Shown piece by piece: positions 44,612-56,033 of a stretch of DNA of 64,000 nucleotides. The stretch's first letter is position 1, and every line of letters starts with the position of its first letter. The translations under genes were made by a program, and so were the position numbers. Origin of the DNA: Avena insularis (lineage: Eukaryota > Streptophyta > Magnoliopsida > Poales > Poaceae); NCBI GenBank assembly GCA_023614405.1, contig CM042687.1:240338292-240402291 (forward strand). Direction: 5' to 3'. Below the pieces are notes generated by a model, which searched no databases, was not told the origin of the DNA, and saw nothing but the letters and a program-made list of their open reading frames with translations.

Positions 44612-46507
44612 TGTAGGGTTTCGTAGCATGGAAAACAAAAAATTTCTACCGCATACAAACAAACAAGCCAAGATCTATCTACTAGATTGTAGCAACGAGT
44701 CGATGGAATAACTCACCCTCGAAGATTCCAAAGTGTTTAACGAGAGCGGATTCTCGTGGGTGATGTAGTCGTACTCTTGCCGATCTCAAGATCGTGTAGA
44801 CGATCCTTCGGCGGCGCGTTAAAACGCTCATGATCGGTCACACGCTCGGTACTCGGCGAAGACCTTCCTCTCCTTGTTCCAGCAGGCGGAGGTTGTACCA
44901 CTCTCCTCGCAAAGACAACGGCGTGGTACCGGAAGTAGAGGGGAGATCTCGCAGGGCTTCGCCTTAAGCCGGAGCGAGTATGGTGGACTATGAGAGAGAT
45001 CCTCGGCGATCTAGGGTTTAGACGCACCAAGGAGGAGCAAGGCCGGCAACTAGGGTTTCGCTAGGCGGCGGTGGCTTGCCCTAGGCGACGGCAGCAGGAG
45101 GTGGGGGCGCCGGGGCTAGGGTTTGCGGGTGGAGGTGTTGTGTGTTTGGAGGGGCAGCCCTGCCCCTCCTTATATAGGTGGAGGGGGCGCGCCAGGGGAG
45201 GGGAATCCCTCCCCAACTCGGTTTCCCAAGTGGGCCGGCGGTGGAGGGGAGGAACTCCTCCCCAAGTAGGTTTCCTACTTCCCCTCCACCTTCCAAAATA
45301 GCCGTTTGACTTTTCAAATTGGCGTTTGACTTTTCAAACTAGGATTTGATTAAACCCTTTATTTTGTTCAGCAATGACACCTAGTACATGATGCAATCAT
45401 TCCAACTTGATATGACACATTCATGTACCCTTCCCCTCCGGAGTGCCGGACATTCTGGAACCTTCTAGAACATTCCCGATGAAAACACAGGAACCATTCT
45501 CCAACCCCGAAACAGGACTTTCCTTATATGAATCTTATTCTCCGGACCATTCCGGATCTCCTCGTGATATCCCGGATCCCATCCGAGACTCCGAACAACA
45601 TTCGGTCTCTTACTCATCATTCCATAACTACTCAAACAACATCGAATCCTTAAGTGTGTCTCCCTACGGTTCGTGAATTATGCGGACATGATCCAGACAC
45701 TTCTCCGAACAATAACCAATAGAGGAATCTGGAAATTCATATGGCTCCCACATATTTCTACGATTACTTTGCGATCGAATGAACCACTAACATACGATAC
45801 CAATTTCTCTTTGTCTCACGATAGTTTACTTATCCGAGGTTATGATCATCGGTATCTCTGCATACCTAGTTCAACCTTGTTACTGATAAGTACTCTTTTC
45901 TCGTTCCCATGATATGTGATCCCTTGTGAGCCAGTGACATGCTTGCAAGCTAATTGGATGACATTCCACCGAGAGGGCCCAGAGTATATCTATCCTTCAT
46001 ATGGATGGACAAATCCCACTCTTGATCCATGTGTCTCAACCAATACTTTCTGAACACTCAATGCCACCTTTATAGCCACCCAGTTATGGTGTGGTGTTTG
46101 ATGTCATCAAAGCATCCTTCCGGTGAAGGTGATATGCATGATCTCATGGTCGAAGGAATTAGGTTACTATGTATCAGAAAGCATATAGCAATTGAACTAT
46201 TAAAATGACTTGATCTTTATGCTACGCTTATCTATAGGAGTATGTCCACCATATCATTCTCCTAACGATATGATCTTGTTATTAATAACATCTCAATGTT
46301 CATGATAGGGAAACCACAATCATTTATTAACCAACAAGCTAGTATTATAAAGAGGCTTTACTAGGGACTCTATTTTAGTTTAGAAATCACACAAGTATTA
46401 ATGTTTCCTTGTTAATACTATTATAGCATGAATGTAAACATTTATCATAAACACAAAGATATAATAATAACTATATTTATTATTGCCTCTAGGGCATATC
46501 TCCAACA
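44612..46507 (-). repeat. 3' LTR of E
   Basis: Plus-strand ends are TGTAGGGTTTCG and ATATCTCCAACA. A TATA box on the minus strand (CCTATATAAGG, 45168-45178) lies in the GC-rich part. It is almost identical to 51692-53589 except in a patch at 44808-44920. ORFs at 44737-45912 are LTR sequence. Confidence 0.93.
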
Positions 46508-46518
46508 GTCTCCCACTT
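46508..46518 (-). other. polypurine tract of E
   Basis: The minus strand reads AAGTGGGAGAC directly before the LTR start TGTTGGAGATA, the usual tract of this Copia group. Confidence 0.85.
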
Positions 46519-46541
46519 GCACTAGAGTCATCTAATCTAGA

Positions 46542-49500
46542 TTACATGGTAATATACCGAATACCCATGGCAGTTTGGTGTTGGTCATGCTTTTCCCTCG
46601 GGAGAGGTTTAGTCAACGGATCCGCCACATTCAGATCTGTGTGTACTTTGCAAATCTTTATGTCCCCATCTTGGACATGTTCTCGAATAGCGTGAAAACG
46701 TAGCTTGATGTGCTTCAGCTTCTTGTGTGACCTTGGTTCTTGCGCATTGGCTATGGCGCCCATGTTATCACAGTAGATAGACATTGGGTCCAGCGCACTA
46801 GGAACCACACCTAGCTCTGTAATGAACTCTTTCATCCATATCGCTTCTTGTGAAGCCTCCGAAGCAGCCATGTATTCCGATTCAGTTGAAGATCTCGCCA
46901 CAACACTTTGCTTTGCACTCCTCCAGCTAACTGCTGCACCATTCAAAGTAAATACGTATCCAGATTGTGATTTAGAATCATCCGGATCGGTGTTCCAACT
47001 AGCATTGATGTAACCATTAACAACGAGTTGTTCATCACCTCCATAAGAAAGAACCATATCCTTAGTTCTTCTCAAGTACTTTAGGATATTTTTGACCGCT
47101 GTCCAATGATCCACTCCTGGATCACTTTGATATCTACTAGTTAAACTAACAGCATATGCAATGTCGAGTCTAGTACATAGCATGGCATACATTAGAGATC
47201 CTATGGCCGAGGCATAGGGAGTCTTACTCATCCTTTCTCTATATTCTGTCGTTGTCGGACTTTGAGTTTTACTCAAGGTCGTATTGGGCAACATGGGCAA
47301 GAACCCTTTCTTGCTATCTTCCATTCCAAACCTCTTTAGAACTTTGTCCAAATATGTACTTTGTGACAATGATATTAGTCGTCTCGATCTATCTCTATAA
47401 ATATTTATGCCTAATATGTAAGTTGCTTCGCCAAGATCCTACATTGAAAAACTTTTATTCAAATATTCCTTGACACTATTAAGAAGGTCTACATCATTCC
47501 CAATCAACAATATGTCATCTACATATAGTATTAAGAATGCTGCAGAGCTCCCACTCACTTTCTTGTAAATACAAGCTTCTCCATAAGTTTGTATAAAACC
47601 AAAACTTTTGATTACCTTATCAAAACGTTGATTCCAACATCGGGATGCTTGCTTCAATCCATAGATGGACCGTTGAAGTTTGCATACCTTGTTAGCATCT
47701 TTAGGATCGACAAAACCTTTGGGTTGCATCATATACAACTCTTCATCAATGTCTCCATTGAGGAATGCTGTTTTGACATCCATCTTCCATATCTCATAAT
47801 CATAATATGCAGCGATTGCTAACATAATCCTCACAGACTTTAGCTTCGCTACAGGTGAGAAAGTCTCATCGTAGTCAACTCCTTGAATTTGTCGAAACCC
47901 TTTTGCGACAAGTCGAGCTTTATAGACAGTAACATTACCATCAGCATCTGTTTTCTTCTTGAAAATCCATTTGTTCTCGACAGCCTTCCGTCCATCTGGT
48001 AAGTCCACCAAAGTCCATACTTGCTTTTCATACATGGATCCAATCTCGGATTTCATGGCTTCTTGCCATTTATTGGAATCTAGGCTCATCATCGCTTCCT
48101 CATATGTCGCAGGGTCATCGGTGTTGTCCACCAACATGACACTCATAATGGGATCATACCAATCTGGAGTGGTACGAGTTCTCGTTGACCTGCGAGGATC
48201 TGTAGCAACTTTAACCGAAGTTTCATGATCATCATCATTAGCTTCCTCTCTAACTGGTGCAGGCACCACAGGAACTTCTTCCGGTGCTGCGCTACTCGCA
48301 ATTTCGAGAGAAGGTTCGATAACCTCGTCGAGTTCTACTTTCCTTCCAGTCACTTCTTTCGAGAGAAATTCCTTCTCTAGAAAGGATCCATTCTTAGCAA
48401 CGAAGATTTTGCCCTCGGATCTATGATAGAAGGTATACCCGATAGTTTCCTTCGGGTATCCTATGAAGACGCATTTTTCCGCTTTGGGTTCAAGCTTGTC
48501 CGGCTGTAACTTCTTTCCATAGGCTTCGCAACCCCAAACTTTAAGGAACGACAATTTAGGTTTCTTCCCAAACCATAATTCATACGGTGTCGTTTCAACG
48601 GATTTATATGGTGCCCTATTTAAAGTGAATGCGGCTGTTTCTGATGCATAACCCCAAAATGATAGCGGTAAATCTGTAAGTGACATCATAGAACGAACCA
48701 TATCTAAGAGAGTTCGATTACGACGTTCGGACACACCATTAGGCTGTGGTGTTCCCGGCGGTGTCAATTGTGAAAGTATTCCGCATTTCTTCAAATGCTC
48801 GCCAAACTCGTAACTTAGATATTCACCTCCACGATCAGAACGTAGAAATTTAATCTTCTTGTTACGTTGATTCTCAACCTCACTTTGAAATTCCTTAAAC
48901 TTCTCGAAAGTTTCGGACTTGTGTTTCATGGAATAGATATACCCATATCTACTCAAGTCATCCGTGAAGGTAAGAACATAACGATAACCACCGCGCGATG
49001 CTACACTCATTGGACCACACACATCGGTATGTATGATTTCCAATAAGTCCGTAGCTCGCTCCATCATACCAGAAAATGGAGTCTTAGTAATTTTACCCAT
49101 TAGACATGCTTCGCATCTTTCAAGTGATTCAAGAAGTCCATCAGAATGGAGCTTCTTCATACGCTTCACTCCAATGTGACCAAGACGACAGTGCCACATA
49201 TAGGTCGAGTTATCGCTCGATTTCAAACGTTTAGCCTCAATGTTATTAATATGTGTATTTACACTATCGAGATTCAATAAGAATAGACCATCTATCAAAG
49301 GTGCATGTGCATAAAACATATTACTCATATAAATCGAACAACCATTATTCTCGGACTTAAACAAGTAACCGTCTCGCAATAAACAAGATCCTGATATAAT
49401 GTTCATGCTTAACGCAGGCACCAAATAACAATTATTTAAGTATAAAACTAATCCCGATGGTAGATGAAGAGGTAGCGTGCCGACCGCGATCACATCAACC

Positions 49501-50503
49501 TTTGATCCGTTTCCCACGCGCATCGTCACCTCGTTCTTCGCTAGCTTCCGCTTATTCTGCAAAGACCTGCTTGAGTTACAAATATGAGCAACCGAACCAG
49601 TATCAAATACCCAGGCACTACTACGAGTACTAGTGAGATACACATCAATAACATGTATATCGGATATACCTTTCTTCTTGATGTTGCCGTTCTTCAAATC
49701 CGCCAAGTACTTTGGGCAATTCCGCTTCCAGTGACCTTCTCCCTTGCAGTGAAAACACTCAGTATCAGGCTTAGGTCCAGCCTTGGTCTTCTTAGTCGGC
49801 GCGGTAACTTTCTTACCACCCTTCTTGAAGTGTCCCTTTTGCTTAAACTTGCCTTTCTTGAATTTGGTGGTCTTATTGACCATCAACACTTGGTGCTCTT
49901 TCTTGATCTCCACTTCTGCAGATTTCAACATGGCGAAGAGTTCTGGCAACTGCCTGTTCATGTTTTGCATATTGTAGTTCATCACAAAGTTCTTGTAACT
50001 AGGTGGTAGTGATTGGAGGACACGATAAATCCCCAAAGCATTAGGAATCACTATACCCAAGCTTTGAAGTTTGTTTGCGTCTGCACATCTTAAGCACATG
50101 CTCACTAGCGGAGCTGCCCTCTTCCATCTTGCAGTTAAAGAACTTTTCAGAAGCCTCATAGCTCTCAATTGCCGTGTGAGTCTCAAAGATCAATTTGAGA
50201 TCACGGACAATATCATGTGGGTCTGAATTCTCAAACCTTTTCTGAAGCTCCGATTCTAAACCATACAAGATAGCACACTAAACTGTGGAGTACTGAGTCT
50301 TCCGAGCGAGGTAAACATTCTTTACTTCATCGGTAGCAGTAGCTGCAGGTGGGTCACTCAAATGGTGCATCCAAAGACATAGGTCAAATTACCACTGTGA
50401 GGACAATCCTCAAATTGCGGAACCAATCCGCGAAGTTGCTTCCATTGTTTTTCAACTTTTCTTTCTCTAGGAACGCATTAAAATTGATGGTAGGGGCCGC
50501 CAT
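46542..50503 (-). pseudogene. gag-pol polyprotein of E (gag, protease, integrase, RT, RNase H)
   Basis: It starts MAAPTINFNAFLEKEKLK at 50503. Gag passes through three frames: stops after RIVLTVV and after QYST, then a frameshift near 50100. From 50075 to 46542 a single frame holds, in order: knuckle CFHCKGEGHWKRNC; protease VFDTGSVAH; pre-integrase finger WHCRLGH...CEACLMGK; integrase Asp, Asp, Glu in HTDVCGP, RSDRGGEY and GVSERRNRT (36 residues between the last two); reverse transcriptase with FDETFSP-like DYDETFSPV, KMDVKTAFLNG and YVDDILL; then RNase H with ASWNTDPDDSKSQSGY and STESEYMA. Integrase before reverse transcriptase marks Copia. One TAG at 47439-47441 (after KSFSM, where Lys is usual) splits reverse transcriptase; the frame is kept across it. 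Confidence 0.95.
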
Positions 50504-51678
50504 TGATCTACAACATATTTCCAATAGTTTAGACTAAGTTTATGACAAATTGAGTACTAATTAATAGTTAAATTAATCTAGGTGAACTCCCACTCAAAAC
50601 AATATCCCTCACATTGTTTTAGTGATCACACAAACAAAATCCACCACATCAACACCGATCATCACGAGAGTTGATATAGTTTCAATGGCGAACAATCGAC
50701 ATGTTGATCATATCTACTATATGATTCATGCTTTACCTTTCGGTGATCCGTGTTCCGAGACCATGTCTGTACATGCTAGGCTCGTCAAGATCAAACCATA
50801 GCTTCCGCATGAGCAAATCTGGCTTGCTCACATTGTATACACTTGCGGAATCTAACACACCCGATCATCACGTGGTGCTTCGAAACAACAAGCTTTAGCA
50901 ACGTTGCTTACTAAGGATGAACACTTTAGAATTTGAAATTCATGTGCATGAGGGATCATCTTATAATGCTACCGTCGTTAACTAAGCAATACAAGATGCA
51001 TAAAGGATTAACATCACATGCAATTCATAATATGTGATATGATATGGTCTTTCTTCTTTGTGCTTCCGATCTCCATCTTCAAGCATGAACATGATCTCCA
51101 TCATCACCGGCATTGCATCAAGGTCAATGACGCTACTCCATGGTTGTCGTCCACCATCTTCAACTATTACAACTACTTTGAATAGACACGCGGGTCTTAA
51201 CAAAATTAAAGACAACCATATGGCTCCTGCCGGTTGCCAACTTACAATAAGGAACATTGCATACATCAAATATAATCACAATCATGGCCATATCACATCA
51301 CAGCACACCCCTGCAAAACAAAGTTAGACGCCTCTACTTTATTTGCATGTTTTACGTGGTTTGGGGCTTTCAATAAGTGTCGTTCTAACTTACGAACAAG
51401 AACCACAACATTGATACTAGTATTGTCAATCACCCGTTGTAAATTGGATCTTAACTATGTTGGGAGAAACAGGCACCCGCAAAGCCACTTATGCAATACA
51501 AGTTGCATGTCAAGCGTGGAGCAAGTCTCATGAACGATGTCATGTAAGGTTAGCCCGGGCCGCTTCATCCCACCATCCCGCAAGATGCAAAGTACACAAG
51601 AAGCAATCGACAACAAAAGCATCAACGCCCACAATGACCATTGTGTTCTACTCGTGCAACAGATCTACATATAGACAC
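50504..51678 (-). other. leader of E
   Basis: About 1.2 kb between primer site and gag has no conserved ORF. BARE-1-like elements have a long untranslated leader here. Confidence 0.7.
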
Positions 51679-51690
51679 GGCTCGATACCA
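51679..51690 (-). other. primer-binding site of E
   Basis: The minus strand reads TGGTATCGAGCC one base inside the LTR. It lacks one A compared with the canonical initiator-Met site TGGTATCAGAGC. Confidence 0.8.
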
Positions 51691-51691
51691 C

Positions 51692-53589
51692 CGTAGGGTT
51701 TCATAGCATGGAAAACAAAAAATTCTACCGCATACAAACAAACAAGCCAAGATCTATCTACTAGATTGTAGCAACGAGTCGATGGAATAACTCACCCTCG
51801 AAGATTCCAAAGTGTTTAACGAGAGCGGATTCTCGTGGGTGATGTAGTCGTACTCTTGCCGATCTCAAGATCGCGTAGACGATCCTTCCGCCATGCTCCG
51901 CGCTTCCGCATGGTCACACGTTCGGATTTGACGAAGACCTTTCTCTCCCTTGTTCCAGCAGCGGAGGTTGTAGCACTCTCCTCGCGATTCCGGCAGCACA
52001 ACGGCGTGGTACCGGAAGTAGAGGGGAGATCTCGCAGGGCTTCGCCTTAAGCCGGAGCGAGTATGGTGGACTATGAGAGAGATCCTCGGTGATCTAGGGT
52101 TTAGACGCACCAAGGAGGAGCAAGGCCGGCGGCTAGGGTTTAGCTAGGCGGCGGCGGCTTGCCCTAGGCGGCGGCAGCAGGAGGTGGCGGCGCCGGGGCT
52201 AGGGTTTGCGGGTGGAGGTGTTGTGTGTTTGGAGGGGCAGCCCTGCCCCTCCTTATATAGGTGGAGGGGGCGCGCCAGGGGAGGGGAGTCCCTCCCCAAC
52301 TCGGTTTCCCAAGTGGGCCGGCGGTGGAGGGGAGGAACTCCTCCCCAAGTAGGTTTCCTACTTCCCCTCCACCTTCCAAAATAGCCGTTTGACTTTTCAA
52401 ATTGGCGTTTGACTTTTCAAACTAGGATTTGATTAAACCCTTTATTTTGTTCAGTGATGACACCTAGTACATGATGCAATCATTCCAACTTGATATGACC
52501 CATTCATGTACCCTTCCCCTCCGGAGTGCCGGACATTTCGGAACCTTCTAGAACATTCCCGATGAAAACACCGGAACCATTCGCCAACCCCGAAACAGGA
52601 CTTTCCTTATATGAATCTTATTCTCCAGACCATTCCGGATCTCCTCGTGATATCCCGGATCCCATCCGAGACTCCGAACAACATTCGGTCTCTTACTCAT
52701 CATTCCATAACTACTCAAACAACGTCGAATCCTTAAGTGTGTCTCCCTACGGTTCGTGAATTATGCGGACATGATCGAGACACTTCTCCGAACAATAACC
52801 AATAGAGGAATCTGGAAATTCATATGGCTCCCACATATTTCTACGATTATTTTGCGATCGAATGAACCACTTACATACGATACCAATTTCCCTTTGTCTC
52901 ACGATAGTTTACTTATCTGAGGTTATGATCGTCGGTATCTCTGCATACCTAGTTCAACCTCGCATCGATAAGTACTCTTTTCTCGTTCCCGTGATATGTG
53001 ATCCCTTGTGAGCCAGTCACATGCTTGCAAGCTAATTGGATGACATTCCACCGAGAGGGCCCAGAGTATATCTATCTGTCATATGGATGGAAAAATCCCA
53101 CTCTTGATCCATGTGTCTCAACCAATACTTTCTGAACACTCAATGCCACCTTTATAGCCACCCAGTTACGGTGTGGTGTTTGATGTCATCAAAGCATCCT
53201 TCCGGTGAAGGTGATATGCATGATCTCATGGTCGAAGGAATTAGGTTACTATGTATCAGAAAGCATATAGCAATTGAACTATTAAAATGACTTGATATTT
53301 ATGCTACGCTTATCTATAGGAGTATGTCCACCATATCATTCTCCTAACGATATGATCTTGTTGTTAATAACATCTGAATGTTCATGATAGGGAAACCACA
53401 ATCATTTATTAACCAACAAGCTAGTATTATAAAGAGGCTTTACTAGGGACTCTATTTTAGTTTACAAATCACACAAGTATTAATGTTTCCTTGTTAATAC
53501 TATTATAGCATGAATGTAAACATTTATCATAAACACAAAGATATAATAATAACTATATTTATTATTGCCTCTAGGGCATATCTCCAACA
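51692..53589 (-). repeat. 5' LTR of E
   Basis: The inner tip has CG where the 3' LTR has TG (plus strand CGTAGGG against TGTAGGG). It is otherwise near-identical to the 3' LTR except for the patch at 51889-52005. Confidence 0.93.
52251..52261 (-). promoter_or_regulatory. TATA box of the E 5' LTR
   Basis: The minus strand reads CCTATATAAGG after a CACC-rich stretch. This is the conserved promoter position of BARE-1-like LTRs. The same box is at 45168-45178 in the 3' LTR. Confidence 0.7.
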
Positions 53590-53594
53590 GCTCC

Positions 53595-54103
53595 GGGGGC
53601 ACTTCCCCATCCCGTCAGGGTGCCAGAACAGAGACTTTCTGTCCCCTGAATCTCCCCTTTGGTGGCGGCGCTACAGAGGTTTTCGTGGCTTTCTGGTCGA
53701 TGATCTAGGGTTTTGTCCCCGGGGGCTTCTTATAGGCGAAGGAGGCAAGGTCGATGGAGGGCTACGGGCCCCACACTCCCTGTGGGCATGGCTAGGGTCG
53801 GCCCACGCCCACCTAGGGTGTGGCCACACTGGTGTCCTCCTCTGTCTCGTCTTTGATTTGCTGTATCATTCAGGGAGAAATATGAACTTTGGCTTTTGTC
53901 CCATCCAATTCCGAGAATATTTATTTTTTAGCTTTCTAAAACCAAAAACAGCAGAAAACAGGCAACTGGCACTGTGGCATCTTGTCAATAGGTTAGTTCC
54001 ATAAAGTGTATAAAAATACCTCAAAGTGTAGACAAAGCATAGCAAAGTTGATACAAAACAAGCATGGAGCATCAAAAATTATAGATACGTTTACGACGTA
54101 TCA
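53595..54103 (-). repeat. 5' LTR of D, outer segment
   Basis: After the GCTCC copy (53590-53594) the LTR resumes at GGGGGCACTTCCCC and ends TTTACGACGTATCA, parallel to 37518-38031. A promoter-like CTTATAGG lies at 53729-53736. The ORF at 53510-54004 is LTR sequence. Confidence 0.88.
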
Positions 54104-54108
54104 ATGTG

Positions 54109-54765
54109 ATGTTGCTAATAGGGAGAAAAAACCGGTCTCTTGTTCATGGAACAAGTGGATTGTTTACCTTTCACACTTTTCTTAAAGCATTAGTCTATTG
54201 CTTGCAACTTAATACTGGAGGGGGTTCGGATGATAACCCAAAGGTGGACTTCTAGTCATAAATGCAGTTGGATGGTGGTCTATGTATGTTGTTGTATTGC
54301 CCAATCGAATATCATAGGATCTTGATGTCTAGTATTGTATTGTTATGCCTTGCTCAGTCCTGTCAATTGCCCTGTTGTAATTTGTTTACCCTGCATGCCA
54401 TGTTTGTTTATCTAAGTAGAACACCTCTAGTGAACTATGGACCCCGGTCCAATCTTATCATTGATACATTTTCCACTGTTACTCTTTACTTGCTACAAAC
54501 AACTGTTACCTTCCACACCATACAGTTAATCCTTTGTTACAGCAAATCGGTGAGATTGACAACCTCACTATTTGTTGGGGCAAAGTCTTGAGTTTGTGTT
54601 GTGCAGGTCTCCAAGTTGCTTCCAACACCTTTGAGTCATTTCCTTCCTCCTACTAGTTCGATAACCTTGGTTTCTTACTGAGGGAAACTTGATACTATGC
54701 TGAATCACACCTTGCTCTTGGGGTTTTTCGACGAAGCGCTTCACGTTGATACAGCGCCGCCATCA
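54109..54765 (+). repeat. 5' LTR of B, segment 3
   Basis: After ATGTG (54104-54108) the B LTR resumes at ATGTTGCTAATAGGG and ends CAGCGCCGCCATCA. It is parallel to 59664-60323 of the 3' LTR. Confidence 0.88.
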
Positions 54766-54775
54766 AGCTCTTTTC

Positions 54776-54793
54776 TGGCGCCGTTGCCGGGGA
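54776..54793 (+). other. primer-binding site of B
   Basis: TGGCGCCGTTGCCGGGGA lies ten bases after the LTR end. It is identical to the site at 563-580 on the other strand. Confidence 0.88.
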
Positions 54794-55018
54794 GGATAAG
54801 GACGTCTTCACAAGGGGAGTCCTTCTCAACCTTTCTCTTTACTTTGTTTTTATTTTGCTTAGTTTATTTTGCTTGGTTTTATTTGCCTCTTTTTATCAAG
54901 AACTCCTAAAAAATTAGTTTAGTTTGGTTTACTTTCTCTTATAAAAAAACACAAAAAAAATTAGTTCCTACTCTAGTTGGTGGTCTGCTATTGCCTTGCT
55001 TGGTCATGCTTTCTATCA

Positions 55019-56033
55019 ATGGATGGTTTCTTTGAAACTAGTTCTTATTGGCAAGGTGGGTTCACGGAAGAACGAAAGTATTATTATAAGGAACACCGTT
55101 TGTCACAAAAAAGGAAACACTTATGGGCACAAATTGATAAATTAAATACTATTGCTAGAGAGGTGTGCTCTACTTATGTTACTTATTGCTTTGATAAAGC
55201 TTGTTGATGTAGGAGGTATAAACACCTCCCTTTTCAATGTGAGTATAATGATAATGTTACCATATCTTCTTATGTTAAGGGAAATTATGACTTTTATGAT
55301 GTGGAACAAATTGAAGAATTTATTGCTTTCAAGGGTGCATTTTCTTTGATAATTACAAGGAAGCAAATGGCTATATTCTTGAATATTTTAATAGATGCTT
55401 TCCACACACGGAAGAGACTAATGCTTTGTAGGAGCATATGGAAGAAGAAATTGCTGAAACTGGAAGCTCGTTAGATGAAAAAGAGGATAGTGATGAACTA
55501 AGGGAGGACGAATGGATCTACCCATGTCTACCTTCTAATGGGAGTAACTCTTTACCTCTTACATTATTTGATTGTTCCCCATGCTTACCAAAGGAGGATG
55601 AATGTTATGTTCCTGTGGATCCTTTTGAAATATCTATTTTGGGTAAAACCTGTGCAAGTTTTAATCCCACTATTTTTGAGCTTGATAGAAATTATGTGTT
55701 TGTAGATCATGAAAAGCATGCTTTATGTGATAGCTATATTGTTGAGTTTATTCATAAGTCTACTGAAAATTATTATGAGAGAGGAAAATATGGTTGTAGA
55801 AGTTTTCATGGTACTGAAACACCTCTCTATGTGCTGAAAGTTTTGAAGTTACTCTTGTTTCATCTTCCTATGACTGTCACTTTGTTATTTGTGAATTTAT
55901 TTGCATACAAGATTCATAGCATAGGAAGTGGGTTAGACTTAAATGTGTTTTGAATTTTCTTCTTGATGCTCTCTTTTACTTCAATTCATATTTCTTATGT
56001 GAGCATCTTCTCAAGCTATCAGGCCTAACTTAA
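55019..56033 (+). pseudogene. only ORF of B: conserved retroelement protein of unknown function
   Basis: The frame starts MDGFFETSSYWQGGFTEERK at 55019 and is the first ORF after the primer site. The N-terminal part is basic and charged (KEHRLSQKRKHLW). The middle is acidic (LDEKEDSDELREDEW), with CSPCLPKEDECYVPVDPFE. Then comes CDSYIVEFIHKSTENYYERG and two hydrophobic stretches around KVLKLLLFHLPMTVTLLF and LLDALFYFNSYFLCEHLL. It ends KLSGLT at 56033. A TGA at 55205-55207, a frameshift near 55335, a TAG near 55431 and a one-base shift near 55917 break it. The C-terminal 100 residues match ORF2 of D. There is no zinc knuckle, protease or polymerase motif. An envelope-like or membrane role is possible from the hydrophobic stretches but unproven. 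Confidence 0.6.

Larger units (their letters stand above)
44612..53589 (-). mobile_element. E: Angela/BARE-1-like Copia element, nearly complete
   Basis: The 8978-bp element has LTRs of 1896 and 1898 bp, primer site, leader, gag-pol and polypurine tract. The LTR opens in sense TGTTGGAGATATGCCCTAGA, the hallmark of the Angela/BARE-1/WIS group of Triticeae and relatives. GCTCC flanks it at 44607-44611 and 53590-53594, inside the 5' LTR of D. It is the innermost insertion on this branch and, with long near-identical LTR stretches, probably among the youngest. Confidence 0.95.
36528..54103 (-). mobile_element. D: Athila-like element with gag and a second ORF but no pol
   Basis: On the minus strand the order is 5' LTR (54103-53595 and 44611-43622), primer site (43611-43594), gag-like ORF1 (43489-41702), ORF2 (41659-40943), non-coding region, polypurine tract (38061-38032) and 3' LTR (38031-36528). 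ATGTG flanks it at 36523-36527 and 54104-54108. LTR lengths agree (1504 bp and about 1499 bp once E is removed). No protease, reverse transcriptase, RNase H or integrase motif is present. Confidence 0.9.

Noticed and set aside
45071..45317. Paired ORFs repeated at 52164-52400, suggesting a duplicated gene
   Set aside because: Both are the same part of the two LTRs of element E; the duplication is the LTR pair.
55438..55953. Calling the B ORF an envelope gene
   Set aside because: Two hydrophobic stretches are visible, but there is no signal peptide, cleavage site or known env motif. Position and hydrophobicity alone are not enough.
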